64,000 nucleotides of DNA from Oscillospiraceae bacterium. Lineage in GTDB: Bacteria > Bacillota > Clostridia > Oscillospirales > Acutalibacteraceae. Positions within the stretch are counted from its first letter, which is position 1. Every line of letters starts with the position of its first letter. Below are positions 17,421 through 26,274 of the stretch, piece by piece. The stretch is from the NCBI GenBank assembly GCA_015065845.1, contig SVPQ01000008.1, forward strand, positions 1-64,000. Reading direction: 5' to 3'. Position numbers and translations under genes: made by a program. The notes below the pieces were generated by a model that was given only the letters and a program-made list of their open reading frames with translations, did no database searches and was not told where the DNA came from.

Positions 17421-19382
17421 CTACCTTTCTTCGTAATATTCATCTATTGCACTCTTTAATTTTTCGAGCGCTAATTCTAATGACACATCTTCGAGTTGAC
17501 AAGCAGCCATTGTACTGTGACCACCACCGCCTAATTTTTCGGTGATGAGCTGAACATTTTCTTCACCCAAAGAACGCGCCGAAATATTGACTAAATCATC
17601 TTTTATTTTTGAAATCACAAATGATGCTCTGACACCACTTATATTAAGCATATCATCTGCCGCTTTTGCAGTTATAACTCTTAAATTTTCAATATTTTTA
17701 TCCGCAATTGAAATCATACAGTCTCTGTAACTTATAGCTTTTTTTATAATTTCATTTTCACTGTTTATCTGTTCCTGATTAACTGCGAAAAGTTTTTTCA
17801 CTTCAACTGTATTTGCACCACTTTGTTTTAAATATGCCGCCGCTTCAAATGTTCTTCGTGAAGTTTTTAATACATAATCTTTTGTATCAAGCACAATACC
17901 TGATAAAAGTGCAGTTGCAATTTCTTGTGGTAACTCTATTTTTGTAGTTGAATACTCAAGTAATTCAGAAACCATTTCACAAGTAGATGATGAAAGTGGC
18001 AAATGATAAAAAATCTCTGCATTGTCAATGTAATCTGCGGTGCGTCTGTGGTGGTCTATAATAATTTTACTGCCACCATCGTTATAAACCTCTTCACTTT
18101 CTAAAAGTGAAACTACATGAGTATCTACAACAATGACCAATGTTTTACTGTCACAGAAGCGTTTGCCGTCATCGTGATCTATAAATTTATCGTAACCATT
18201 ACTTTCAAGATAATTAATAAGTGGCTTTGCAAGAGATTTCTTTTCATCAACAACAACTTTTGCATTCACTCCGTTCTGTCGGCAGAAATACTCCATACCA
18301 ACTGCGGCACCGACAGAATCATTATCCGAAAATCTATGCCCCATAATAAGTACCTTATTATGTTTTTTAATCTCATTTAATATATTTGCAGAAGTTTGTC
18401 TTGGAGAAACCTTTGAATTATCATTGAGAAGATTTGCCATACCGCCGAAGAATGTGTAATTTTCATTCATAAATACTGCGCACTGGTCACCACCGCGACC
18501 TAATGCTAATTCCAAAGAGCGTTTCGCCTGATTTTCACATTCCAACACATTTTCACCAGTACCAACACCTATTGAAAGAGTTGCGTTTATTTCTGTGTTT
18601 TCGTACTTGTATGCACGAATGTCATTTAACACTTCAAATTTATCTTTACACAATTTATCAAGACCGCGTTTTTCACCAATTACTAAAAATCTGCCGTTTG
18701 CAGTCTTTTTGAAAATAACATTGTGACCGTCAAGCCATTTTTCCAATATACTTTCTATACCACTTGTGATAAGCGCAAATTTGCTGTCAGAATATTTCCT
18801 GTAAAGTTCATCTATATTATCAACAAGAATATGCATAGCGTAAGGTCTTGTTAAAAGATATTCTTTTTCAGTTGTTTTAAAGTATGTATCATCAAGAAAA
18901 TACATAGCAATAAGCGGATTATTTTTATCGTGTACTTTTGTTGTAAATACAGTATAAAAACGGTCATTATACTGTGCAGAAACAGATTCTTCTTCCCCGA
19001 AATTATCAAACGAAAAATCCTTGAAAACATCTGTTATTTTAAATTTTTCTGAATTATCATCTGATAGTATATCTGAAAGAAAAAGTTTATTATACCACAC
19101 AATTCCACCATAAGAATTGCACACAACTGCAGGGAGCGGAAATGAATCTATATTTTTTATTTCGCCCCTTAAAGATTTATTTATCTGTTTAACAAGTTTT
19201 TTAGTTGAAGATATACTGTATGCAGAATAAACCACACTTAAAACAAGTACAACTGCAAAACCCACAAAAGACGCAATTGCACCCATTTTATCTATAAAGA
19301 TAAATCCGACACCTACAAGTAAAAACACTGCCGCTGACAAAAATCCAATTGGATTCTGATACAACCAACTTTTAAATCTCAT
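17421..19382 (-). CDS. gdpP: Cyclic-di-AMP phosphodiesterase GdpP (DHH family)
   Basis: Hydrolyses c-di-AMP to pApA. Two N-terminal membrane segments (about 12-30 and 33-52) lead to a PAS-like region, a degenerate GGDEF domain (about 170-305) and the DHH/DHHA1 phosphoesterase module. Catalytic motifs seen are MGHRFSDNDSVGAA, VVDTH, IDHHRRTADYI and the DHHA1 GGGGHSTMAACQ. Length is 653 residues, as for Bacillus GdpP. AAGGAG precedes the ATG. The gene leads the conserved gdpP-rplI-dnaB trio and sits 24 bp behind rnj. Confidence 0.93.
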   Translation of the reverse strand: MRFKSWLYQNPIGFLSAAVFLLVGVGFIFIDKMGAIASFVGFAVVLVLSVVYSAYSISSTKKLVKQINKSLRGEIKNIDSFPLPAVVCNSYGGIVWYNKLFLSDILSDDNSEKFKITDVFKDFSFDNFGEEESVSAQYNDRFYTVFTTKVHDKNNPLIAMYFLDDTYFKTTEKEYLLTRPYAMHILVDNIDELYRKYSDSKFALITSGIESILEKWLDGHNVIFKKTANGRFLVIGEKRGLDKLCKDKFEVLNDIRAYKYENTEINATLSIGVGTGENVLECENQAKRSLELALGRGGDQCAVFMNENYTFFGGMANLLNDNSKVSPRQTSANILNEIKKHNKVLIMGHRFSDNDSVGAAVGMEYFCRQNGVNAKVVVDEKKSLAKPLINYLESNGYDKFIDHDDGKRFCDSKTLVIVVDTHVVSLLESEEVYNDGGSKIIIDHHRRTADYIDNAEIFYHLPLSSSTCEMVSELLEYSTTKIELPQEIATALLSGIVLDTKDYVLKTSRRTFEAAAYLKQSGANTVEVKKLFAVNQEQINSENEIIKKAISYRDCMISIADKNIENLRVITAKAADDMLNISGVRASFVISKIKDDLVNISARSLGEENVQLITEKLGGGGHSTMAACQLEDVSLELALEKLKSAIDEYYEER

Positions 19383-19406
19383 AATCTTTCTCCTTAATGA
19401 GAGTTA

Positions 19407-21365
19407 TTAATAAACTTCCATAATAATAGGCAAAATCATAGGACTACGCTTTGTTCTTTCATACATAAGTCTTGAAACATCATCACGAAGTTTATTTGTC
19501 ATCTGGTTCAAATCAAAATTATATGGCGGGAAACTGTTTATTACATTCATTGAAAGTGATACTGCTTCACTCATTAAAAGCTCAGCTTCTTTAACATAAA
19601 CAAAACCTTTTGAAACAATATCCGGCCCTGTAACGAGTTCACCCGATGCCGCATCAATAGTTGCGGCAATAATTATAATACCATCTGTACCGAGATGTTG
19701 TCTTTCACGCATAACCCTTGTGCCAACATCACCCACACCGTAACCATCAACATAAACTTTACCGTGAGTTACTGTGCCTGAAACTGCAATATTACTATCA
19801 CTTACAGAAATTTCGTAACCATTGTCACCAATAATAATATTGTTGTGTGGTATACCGATACTTTCAGCAAGTTTTGCGTGGTATCTCAAATGCTTCTGTT
19901 CACCGTGAACGGGAATAAAATACTTCGGCTTAACAAGAGAAAGCATAATTTTAAGTTCTTCCTGACAAGCGTGACCCGAAACATGAACATCATACATTTT
20001 TTCGTAAACTACCTGTGCACCAAGACAAAGTAAATCGTTGATTACTTTATAAACAGTCTTTTCATTACCAGGAATAGGTCTTGCTGAAATAATAACACAG
20101 TCATTATAACCGATTTCAACTTTTCTGTGGTTTTTAGATGCCATTCTTGAAAGTGCAGACATCGCTTCACCCTGACTACCGGTTGTAATAATAACAAGTT
20201 GCTCGTCGTTGTAGCGTTTGATTTCATCAATACTTATTAAAGTACCTTCTGGAATATGAACATAACCGAGTTCACTTGCGATTGCAGTAACATTTTCAAG
20301 ACTTCTGCCGGACAAAGCAACTTTTCTGCCTGTTTTTGATGCAATATCTATAATCTGCTGAACGCGGTGAATATTTGACGCAAATGTTGCGATAATAATT
20401 CTTCTGTTACCCGCTTTAGAGAAAAGGCTCTGGAAAGTTTCGCCGACTTTACTTTCACTTTGTGTGTAGCCTGGTTGTTCTGCGTTTGTTGAGTCTGAAA
20501 GAAGACAAAGAACACCTTCGTTACCAAGTTCTGCAAAACGCGAAAGATTTATAATTTCACCATCAATAGGAGTAGTGTCAATTTTGAAGTCACCTGTCTG
20601 GATAATAGTACCCGCATCACATTTTATAGCAAGTGCTACTGCACCAGGAATTGAGTGATTTACATGAATAAATTCAACATTAAAGTCACCTAAATGAATT
20701 TCTTCACCAGGATTTATAACTTTTACATCAACTGTTTTGTCTAATTTATGTTCAGAAAGTTTACCCATAATAAGACCAGCAGTAAGTAGTGTCGCGTAAA
20801 CCGGTACATTCACTTTTTTGAGTAAATAGCACAAGGCACCAATATGGTCTTCGTGACCGTGTGTAATTAAAATACCTTTTATTTTATCAGCATTTCTTTC
20901 TACATAAGAAAAATCAGGAATAACAAAGTCAACACCTAACTGGTCAGACTCAGGGAATGCTAATCCACAGTCAACTATGAGCATACTTTTTTCATACTCA
21001 TAAACAGTCATATTTTTACCGACTTCGTTAAGACCACCTAAAAATGAAATTTTTACAGGGTTAGTTTTAACTGGTGGTTTAATTTTTCCATAGCGATTAT
21101 TTTTTTTATTCTGCTCAGTTTTTCCTGTGGTTCTACTCTTTTTTTGCTGATTATTTTTCATATCAACTGTCTGCTCTTTCGGCATTTTACCACCGCCTTG
21201 CTTTTTACTTTTAAAGCCTTTTTGTTTGCGCTGTTTCTTTTGTGTTTTGTCTTGATTTTTATTTTCAGTTTTATTATTGAATTTTTTATTTTTCTTGTTT
21301 TGTTTACCACCTTTTTTATTGTGTTTTTCATTAGTGGCAAACTCTTTGTTATTTTCGTTTTCCAT
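19407..21365 (-). CDS. rnj: Ribonuclease J with long basic N-terminal extension
   Basis: An mRNA-decay and rRNA-processing nuclease (5' exonuclease/endonuclease) of the MBL/beta-CASP fold. Motifs are THGHEDHIGAL (HxHxDH), NHSIPGAVALA, QTGDFKID, SDSTNAE, TTGSQGEAMSAL, the beta-CASP HVSGHA and PVHGEQKHL. The catalytic protein begins at about residue 104 (VKISFLGGLNEVGKNM). It is preceded by ~103 residues almost entirely Lys, Asn, Gln, Thr and Gly, probably disordered and RNA- or partner-binding. GGAGAG precedes the ATG at 21365. It heads a minus-strand run to gdpP, rplI, dnaB, tilS, hpt and ftsH. Confidence 0.93.
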   Translation of the reverse strand: MENENNKEFATNEKHNKKGGKQNKKNKKFNNKTENKNQDKTQKKQRKQKGFKSKKQGGGKMPKEQTVDMKNNQQKKSRTTGKTEQNKKNNRYGKIKPPVKTNPVKISFLGGLNEVGKNMTVYEYEKSMLIVDCGLAFPESDQLGVDFVIPDFSYVERNADKIKGILITHGHEDHIGALCYLLKKVNVPVYATLLTAGLIMGKLSEHKLDKTVDVKVINPGEEIHLGDFNVEFIHVNHSIPGAVALAIKCDAGTIIQTGDFKIDTTPIDGEIINLSRFAELGNEGVLCLLSDSTNAEQPGYTQSESKVGETFQSLFSKAGNRRIIIATFASNIHRVQQIIDIASKTGRKVALSGRSLENVTAIASELGYVHIPEGTLISIDEIKRYNDEQLVIITTGSQGEAMSALSRMASKNHRKVEIGYNDCVIISARPIPGNEKTVYKVINDLLCLGAQVVYEKMYDVHVSGHACQEELKIMLSLVKPKYFIPVHGEQKHLRYHAKLAESIGIPHNNIIIGDNGYEISVSDSNIAVSGTVTHGKVYVDGYGVGDVGTRVMRERQHLGTDGIIIIAATIDAASGELVTGPDIVSKGFVYVKEAELLMSEAVSLSMNVINSFPPYNFDLNQMTNKLRDDVSRLMYERTKRSPMILPIIMEVY

Positions 21366-21500
21366 AATCTCTCCGTTTCTTTTTTTAGTTATTTATTTTC
21401 TGTTTTTATATGTAGATAGTGGTGTTTCTCCACTACCATAAAGTTCAAAAAGTTACAATATGGCATAATATTAGATTATAACCATTCTATTATACTTTTT

Positions 21501-23822
21501 TTAAGAGTCAATGTCAATACTGATAAGTTTTTCTATATCTACACAAAGTTCTTCTGCAAGTTCCATAGTAACCGCTTCTGTTATGATTTTAAGACTTTTG
21601 CCGTTGCTCTCACTACGCACTTTTGCAACACCTTTTTCGTTTTTCAGAGTAACGCCACCGCTTTCATCTGTTTTAAAATCGTTACAGAGTAATTCTTTCG
21701 AAATAAGTGCAGGTGAAATATCAATTTCCATAACCTTTTTAGCAACATAAAATTCAGGTAATTCACTTACAAGTGTACTGAGCGTTTTTTTAGTATCGTT
21801 CATTATTTTCAGCAATCTAAACATTAAAAACACTGCATCACGGGACCACAACTGATTTATAGAAACATTATTAGTTTTACTGTTTTCAAGCTGGTGATTT
21901 GACGCTTCTGAAACTCTGTAAGTTTTTCTTCCTAAAGAATTGCCAAGTGTAGTTATAATCTGCGGGGCATCCCACGGCAGGGCAACATCGTTGCCGTTCT
22001 GCATTTCGTTGTGGGCTACTACTGTCAGTATTTTTTCGTGAGAAAAACTCTGCGCATTTTCTACTACTGTAATTTTTGTGCCCGTGTTATTTATTTTAAC
22101 AATAAAATCATCTTTGTCACCCGAAACACCTAATCTCTCCAGTGCATTTCTGACACAACAAGAGATTTCCTCATTACCACAAAAGAACAAAACTCCACCT
22201 AGAGAAATTTTTGTTTCATCAAACTGTCTTATGATTTCATTGAGATACATTTCATAAAGAGAATTCATTACACTCACACTCTGACAGTCCGCACAGGATG
22301 AGCGATTGAATTCACCACGATTTAAAATCGTTTCTATTTTTCTTATTTTGTCGCGGTAAAGTGCTACCCCACCCTTTTCACAAAGTGAAAGAGAAACACC
22401 GTTTTCGCCACCACTTATAAAAATTGCAATATCTGTATCACAAAAAGCGGAATAATAAAAAATCTGCGAAAAGAAGCAGTCTCCAAAATCGAATGTTTTA
22501 GCTCCCACGCTTATAAGACCGCCAAGCATACCACATTTTAATGCTACCGAATTTGTTTCACCGTCAATACCAATTCCTACTCTTATACCATCAGAAAGTG
22601 TTCCTATAGCTGAACCTAAACGGGCAGTTTTTTCAGGTGTTAATTCAACTCCGAAATCACCGAATATAATATTATTTATCTGCAAAGTAGTATTTACCGG
22701 TTGAGAATACCTGACATTTTCAGTAACAGTTACACCATTTTCAATAGTTTTATTTGGCCACACCATAACACCATTTGCAACAACTGACTCTTCACCGATT
22801 ATAACATCCTGCCCTAACACGCTGTTTTCAAAAACAGATGCACCTTTTTTTACAGAAACTCCGTCACTGAGAATTGCACCATTTACACTGCAACCTGAAG
22901 AAACATAAACATTTTTTAAAAGAATACTTTCTCTTATTTTACTTCCTTTAGAAACAAGTGAACCTTCACCTATTAAAGCGTACGGACCAATAACTGCACC
23001 GCTTTCTATCTGCACATTTCTGCCAAAATATACAGGTGGAACAATTACAAAATTACCCGTGGGAATACTTGATTCTGTAAACACATTTTCTGCTATAAAT
23101 GGTGGTTTTTTATTTGTTTTACCGCCGATTATATCAAATTGTACTTTTCTGAAATTTTCAAGAGTTTCAATTTCGCACCAGTAATCGTCACATATAAACG
23201 CCTGAAACTTAAAATTTTCAGAAAGCAATTGCGGGAATAAATCTTTTTTCAAATCACAGACTTTATTTTCTGGAATTCTTTTTAAAACAGACGGTTCTAA
23301 AAAATAAATCCCACAGTTTACAATATCGCTATAAGCTTCACTCCAACCAGGTTTTTCTATAAATTCAGTTATTCTGTTATTTTCATCAACATTTACCACT
23401 CCGTATTCACGCGGGTCATCTACCGATTTACATATAATTGTAACATCGTTATCATTTGAAATATGTCGATTTTTTGCTTTACACAAATCAAACTCAAAAA
23501 AAGCGTTACTGTTAAGAAGCAGTACAGTTTCGTTACAGTCACCAATAGCATTTTTAACACTACCCGCAGTACCGTAAAACACTTCTTCTATTACTGTTGT
23601 TAACGGTATTCCTTTATACTGAAACTCGGGAAACATTATTTCAATCTGCGTTGATTTGTACTTTAAAATAAGTATAATTTCAGAGACATCTAAATCCAAC
23701 AAGTTATCTAAAACATAAAAAAGAATTGGTTTTCCTGCGATTTCTAATTTACCGACAGGTAAAGTACAGGTTAAAGGGCGAAGCAATGCGCCCTCATCAC
23801 ACGCCATAACAACTGCTTTCAT
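21501..23822 (-). CDS. Nucleotidyltransferase / phosphomannomutase-like fusion, active sites degenerate
   Basis: A 773-residue protein with three regions: a sugar-phosphate nucleotidyltransferase domain (1-230), left-handed beta-helix hexapeptide repeats (about 250-385), and a phosphomannomutase-like region (about 405-773). The architecture matches mannose-1-phosphate guanylyltransferase/phosphomannomutase fusions. The signature loop GGxGTRLRPLT reads ACDEGALLRPLT, losing the glycines and the TR. The expected mutase phosphoserine loop (TASHNP) reads ISGGENG, and no DGDxDR metal loop is seen. Catalysis is therefore doubtful. Start at 23822 (MKAVVMA) has GGGTGG upstream; an ATG at 23885 would add a poorly placed leader. 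It is divergent from rnhA. Confidence 0.75.
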   Translation of the reverse strand: MKAVVMACDEGALLRPLTCTLPVGKLEIAGKPILFYVLDNLLDLDVSEIILILKYKSTQIEIMFPEFQYKGIPLTTVIEEVFYGTAGSVKNAIGDCNETVLLLNSNAFFEFDLCKAKNRHISNDNDVTIICKSVDDPREYGVVNVDENNRITEFIEKPGWSEAYSDIVNCGIYFLEPSVLKRIPENKVCDLKKDLFPQLLSENFKFQAFICDDYWCEIETLENFRKVQFDIIGGKTNKKPPFIAENVFTESSIPTGNFVIVPPVYFGRNVQIESGAVIGPYALIGEGSLVSKGSKIRESILLKNVYVSSGCSVNGAILSDGVSVKKGASVFENSVLGQDVIIGEESVVANGVMVWPNKTIENGVTVTENVRYSQPVNTTLQINNIIFGDFGVELTPEKTARLGSAIGTLSDGIRVGIGIDGETNSVALKCGMLGGLISVGAKTFDFGDCFFSQIFYYSAFCDTDIAIFISGGENGVSLSLCEKGGVALYRDKIRKIETILNRGEFNRSSCADCQSVSVMNSLYEMYLNEIIRQFDETKISLGGVLFFCGNEEISCCVRNALERLGVSGDKDDFIVKINNTGTKITVVENAQSFSHEKILTVVAHNEMQNGNDVALPWDAPQIITTLGNSLGRKTYRVSEASNHQLENSKTNNVSINQLWSRDAVFLMFRLLKIMNDTKKTLSTLVSELPEFYVAKKVMEIDISPALISKELLCNDFKTDESGGVTLKNEKGVAKVRSESNGKSLKIITEAVTMELAEELCVDIEKLISIDIDS

Positions 23823-23900
23823 TTTAATACCACCCATAAAACAATATCTAATGAAAGTATTTACAATTAGAATTGAAATAAACATATTTTTTAAAAAGTA

Positions 23901-23929
23901 TTTATATTTTATGCAGTTTATGGTAAAAT
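23901..23929 (+). promoter_or_regulatory. Candidate promoter of rnhA
   Basis: TTTATA, a 17-bp spacer and TAAAAT, about 28 bp upstream of the rnhA start codon, which has AAGGATA as its ribosome binding site. The -35 is a poor match. Confidence 0.45.
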
Positions 23930-23956
23930 GAAATAAACAAGAAAAAGGATATATTT

Positions 23957-24394
23957 ATGAAAAAGATTGAAATTTTTACAGATGGTGCTTGTTCAGGCAA
24001 CCCTGGTCCTGGTGGTTGGGGTGCTATTTTAAGATTTAACGGCACAGAAAAAGAACTCTCGGGTGGTGAAAAAGACACCACAAACAACAGAATGGAATTA
24101 ACCGCAGTTATTAAAGCACTTTCTGCTCTGAAAGAGCCCTGCGAAGTTACGCTTACAACAGACTCAAAATATGTATGCGACTCAATAACAAAAGGTTGGG
24201 TTTATTCGTGGCAGAAAAATAATTGGAGAAAAGCGGACAAAAAGCCTGCTTTAAATGTTGACTTATGGGAAGAACTTCTGCCACTTTTAGAAACACACAA
24301 AGTAACATTTTGTTGGGTTAAAGGTCACAATGAGCACCCGGAAAATGAGCGGTGTGACAAGTTAGCGGTTGGGGAATATCAGCAGTATATTTAA
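23957..24394 (+). CDS. rnhA: Ribonuclease HI
   Basis: Cleaves RNA in RNA/DNA hybrids. The four acidic catalytic residues are visible in [33 protein letters not shown] and NERCDKLA, with the conserved [12 protein letters not shown] loop. The length of 145 residues is typical of the cytoplasmic E. coli type, with no hybrid-binding domain. AAGGATA lies 7 bases before the ATG. The stop codon TAA is the first triplet of a 7-mer repeat (TAATTCGGAATGCG). Confidence 0.95.
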   Translation: MKKIEIFTDGACSGNPGPGGWGAILRFNGTEKELSGGEKDTTNNRMELTAVIKALSALKEPCEVTLTTDSKYVCDSITKGWVYSWQKNNWRKADKKPALNVDLWEELLPLLETHKVTFCWVKGHNEHPENERCDKLAVGEYQQYI

Positions 24395-24454
24395 TTCGGA
24401 ATGCGTAATGCGTAATTCGGAATTGAAGGAAACGCTTCGCGTTTGATTGTAATT
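24392..24454 (+). repeat. 7-mer repeat plus 27-nt palindromic module
   Basis: Starting at the rnhA stop codon, 7-base units of the type GAATGCG/TAATGCG/TAATTCG are followed by the module GGAAACGC-TTC-GCGTTTGATT (24428-24454). The Shine-Dalgarno of the next gene comes 7 bases later. An almost identical copy lies before the second DUF3267 gene. Confidence 0.85.
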
Positions 24455-24470
24455 ATATGGGGTGAACAAT

Positions 24471-25067
24471 ATGAAAATTCATTATCTTGGAATTTATGAA
24501 AAAAATAAAGACAGAGTCACTGATTTTGATTATCTTTCACCAAAGCACAACCCCAATGCGCAAAGGCCTCCAAAATTACCTAAGTGCTACGACCTGATTG
24601 TTGCATTGCTTAATATTGTTATAGGTTTATCACTTTTTATATTTACTATATATTACGGAAAACTCAATATTTCAGACCTACACGATGTATTTTATATGTT
24701 AATAGCAGCTATTTTGGCACTTTTGCTTACATATTTACACGAATTCATACACGCTCTTTGTATGGGTGGAGATGTCATTATGTTCACATCTATAAAGAAT
24801 ATGTGCCTAATGGTTAATAGTTATAGAGAATACACTAAAACACATTTCATTATTATGAAATTGCTCCCGAATATGATATTAGGATTTATACCTTTTATTA
24901 TTTTCTTGATATTCCCTGAATTGGCTTTTGTTGGTTTAATCGGAGCATTACAAATAAGTGTTGGTATTGATGACTATGTAAAAGTTCTGCGTTGCATATT
25001 ACATCTCCCTAAGGGATGGAAAATTTACTCACACAAAGATGGTTTGTTCTGGTATAAACCAGAATAG
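24471..25067 (+). CDS. DUF3267 membrane protein, copy 1
   Basis: A 198-residue integral membrane protein of the DUF3267 family, which is thought to resemble zinc metalloproteases. A cytoplasmic N terminus of about 40 residues precedes hydrophobic segments (about 43-62 and 72-92). The second runs into YLHEFIHALCM, an HExxH motif at a membrane boundary, followed by two more hydrophobic stretches. Start at 24471 with GGGGTGA upstream; the in-frame GTG at 24462 is part of that ribosome binding site. The next gene is a paralogue. No substrate can be inferred. Confidence 0.75.
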   Translation: MKIHYLGIYEKNKDRVTDFDYLSPKHNPNAQRPPKLPKCYDLIVALLNIVIGLSLFIFTIYYGKLNISDLHDVFYMLIAAILALLLTYLHEFIHALCMGGDVIMFTSIKNMCLMVNSYREYTKTHFIIMKLLPNMILGFIPFIIFLIFPELAFVGLIGALQISVGIDDYVKVLRCILHLPKGWKIYSHKDGLFWYKPE

Positions 25068-25139
25068 TCGGTAATTTAATTTGGAATGCGTAATGCGTAA
25101 TTCGGAATTGAAGGAAACGCTTCGTGTTTGATTGTAATT
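25068..25139 (+). repeat. Second copy of the 7-mer plus palindrome leader
   Basis: The GGAATGCGTAATGCG units and module (25113-25139, with one change in the right arm, CGTGTTT) repeat the spacer before DUF3267 copy 1. The Shine-Dalgarno of copy 2 (GGGGGAACAAT) follows directly. Confidence 0.85.
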
Positions 25140-25154
25140 CTATGGGGGAACAAT

Positions 25155-25781
25155 ATGAAAATTCATTTTAAAGGCATTTATAAAGGCAAATCTGAACAAC
25201 TCGATTACCTTGATAAATATTGTGAAACAGAACATAAACCAGGTGCGATAAAATTACCCAAGCAAAAAAAGTTTTATTATCTAAAAGTTCATCTGTTTTA
25301 TACATTAATTTTTGTTTTGTTTTCTTTTATATTGTGTTTACGATATCATTTAGTAACTAATAGTAGTGACCGATTATTTTTTGTTTTAATACTTGGATTT
25401 TTTACTATTCTACACACGCTTTTGTTACCTATACATGAAATTCTGCACACTGTATTCAACAAAAAAGATTCTTTTATTTACATTTACCCCAAAGGACTCT
25501 GTATGTTTGTTATGAACATTGAAGAAAAAAGTAAAGCCATAAAAATTCTAGAATTTTTATTTCCGAGTATTATTTTAGGTTTACTCCCTTTTGTTATAGG
25601 CTTAATTTTCCCACAATTTAAATTTTTAGGTATATTTGCTATACCTGGTATAGCGACTGGTGCTGGTGACTATATGAATATATTTCGTTTCTTGCGTTAT
25701 ATACCAAATGGTGCAAAAATATACACCCACATAGATGATGGTGAGTTTTGGTATATACCTGAAGAGAGTGAGTTAAATTAG
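25155..25781 (+). CDS. DUF3267 membrane protein, copy 2
   Basis: A 208-residue paralogue of the preceding gene. Shared features are the start MKIH(F/Y)(K/L)GIY, a Lys/Pro-rich region before the first membrane segment, PIHEILHTVF (HExxH at a membrane boundary), the FPSIILGLLPFVIGLIFPQ segment, and a C-terminal P(N/K)G(A/W)KIY(T/S)H...FWY motif. Start at 25155 preceded by GGGGGAA. Because the leader repeat is duplicated too, the pair looks like a tandem duplication of gene plus spacer that has since diverged. Confidence 0.72.
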   Translation: MKIHFKGIYKGKSEQLDYLDKYCETEHKPGAIKLPKQKKFYYLKVHLFYTLIFVLFSFILCLRYHLVTNSSDRLFFVLILGFFTILHTLLLPIHEILHTVFNKKDSFIYIYPKGLCMFVMNIEEKSKAIKILEFLFPSIILGLLPFVIGLIFPQFKFLGIFAIPGIATGAGDYMNIFRFLRYIPNGAKIYTHIDDGEFWYIPEESELN

Positions 25782-26274
25782 TTGCCAGTATGCAAGTGTG
25801 CAAGTGGCAAGGAATCAGGAATGAGGAACTAGGAATTAGATATCGGACAAAGAAAAACCATGCTATCATTTTTAGTTTGCGAAAAACTTTAAATGATAGA
25901 ACGAGGTTATTTCTTCGTAGGGGATGAGCTGTGCTCTCCCACGACAACGCATTGTTTAATAGAATGCATTTGAAACGAAACTATAAACCATAATTTATTG
26001 CACTCGATTGGCTTATTATAATAAACAAACTAACTCCCACTACTACGGGCGACCAAAGGTCTGCCCCTACCATAGTGGGAGTTAATTTTTTGTTACATTT
26101 AAAGTTTATTATAAACTTAAAACGATAGAATATTTTGGTTTTTACTTACTTTACTAGCCAACTAGCCATACCAGCCACACTAGCAACTAGTACAATTGCC
26201 AACGCAGTTTGCCTAATTCCTATTTCCTAACCCCTAACACCTAACACCTATTTCCTTGAATTACGCATTCCGAA
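25782..26274. repeat. Composite 7-mer/hairpin element C1 at a convergent junction
   Basis: A 493-bp gap with no gene. In order it shows 7-mer runs (AGTGTGC, GGAACTA types, 25785-25840), and a CTATCATTT...AAATGATAG hairpin (about 25862-25899). Next are a GGGGATGAGC..GCTCTCCC segment and the core nested hairpin at 26031-26084. The outer stem of the core is TAACTCCCACT/AGTGGGAGTTA and the inner is GGGCGACC/GGTCTGCCC. Then comes an AT-rich segment with ATAGAATATTTTGG, ACTAGCC-type 7-mers (about 26148-26200), and CCTAACA/CCGAATT-type 7-mers up to the stop codon of the minus-strand gene. Much of it is nearly identical to element C2. Confidence 0.85.
26031..26084. terminator. Core nested hairpin of element C1
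   Basis: An 11-bp outer stem encloses a second stem. TTAATTTTTTG follows on the plus strand, and a T-rich stretch follows on the minus strand, so it could act in both directions between the convergent genes. Confidence 0.6.

Noticed and set aside
25639-25947. 102-codon minus-strand open frame in element C1
   Set aside because: It overlaps the end of a DUF3267 gene and repeat sequence, with no ribosome binding site and a low-complexity product.
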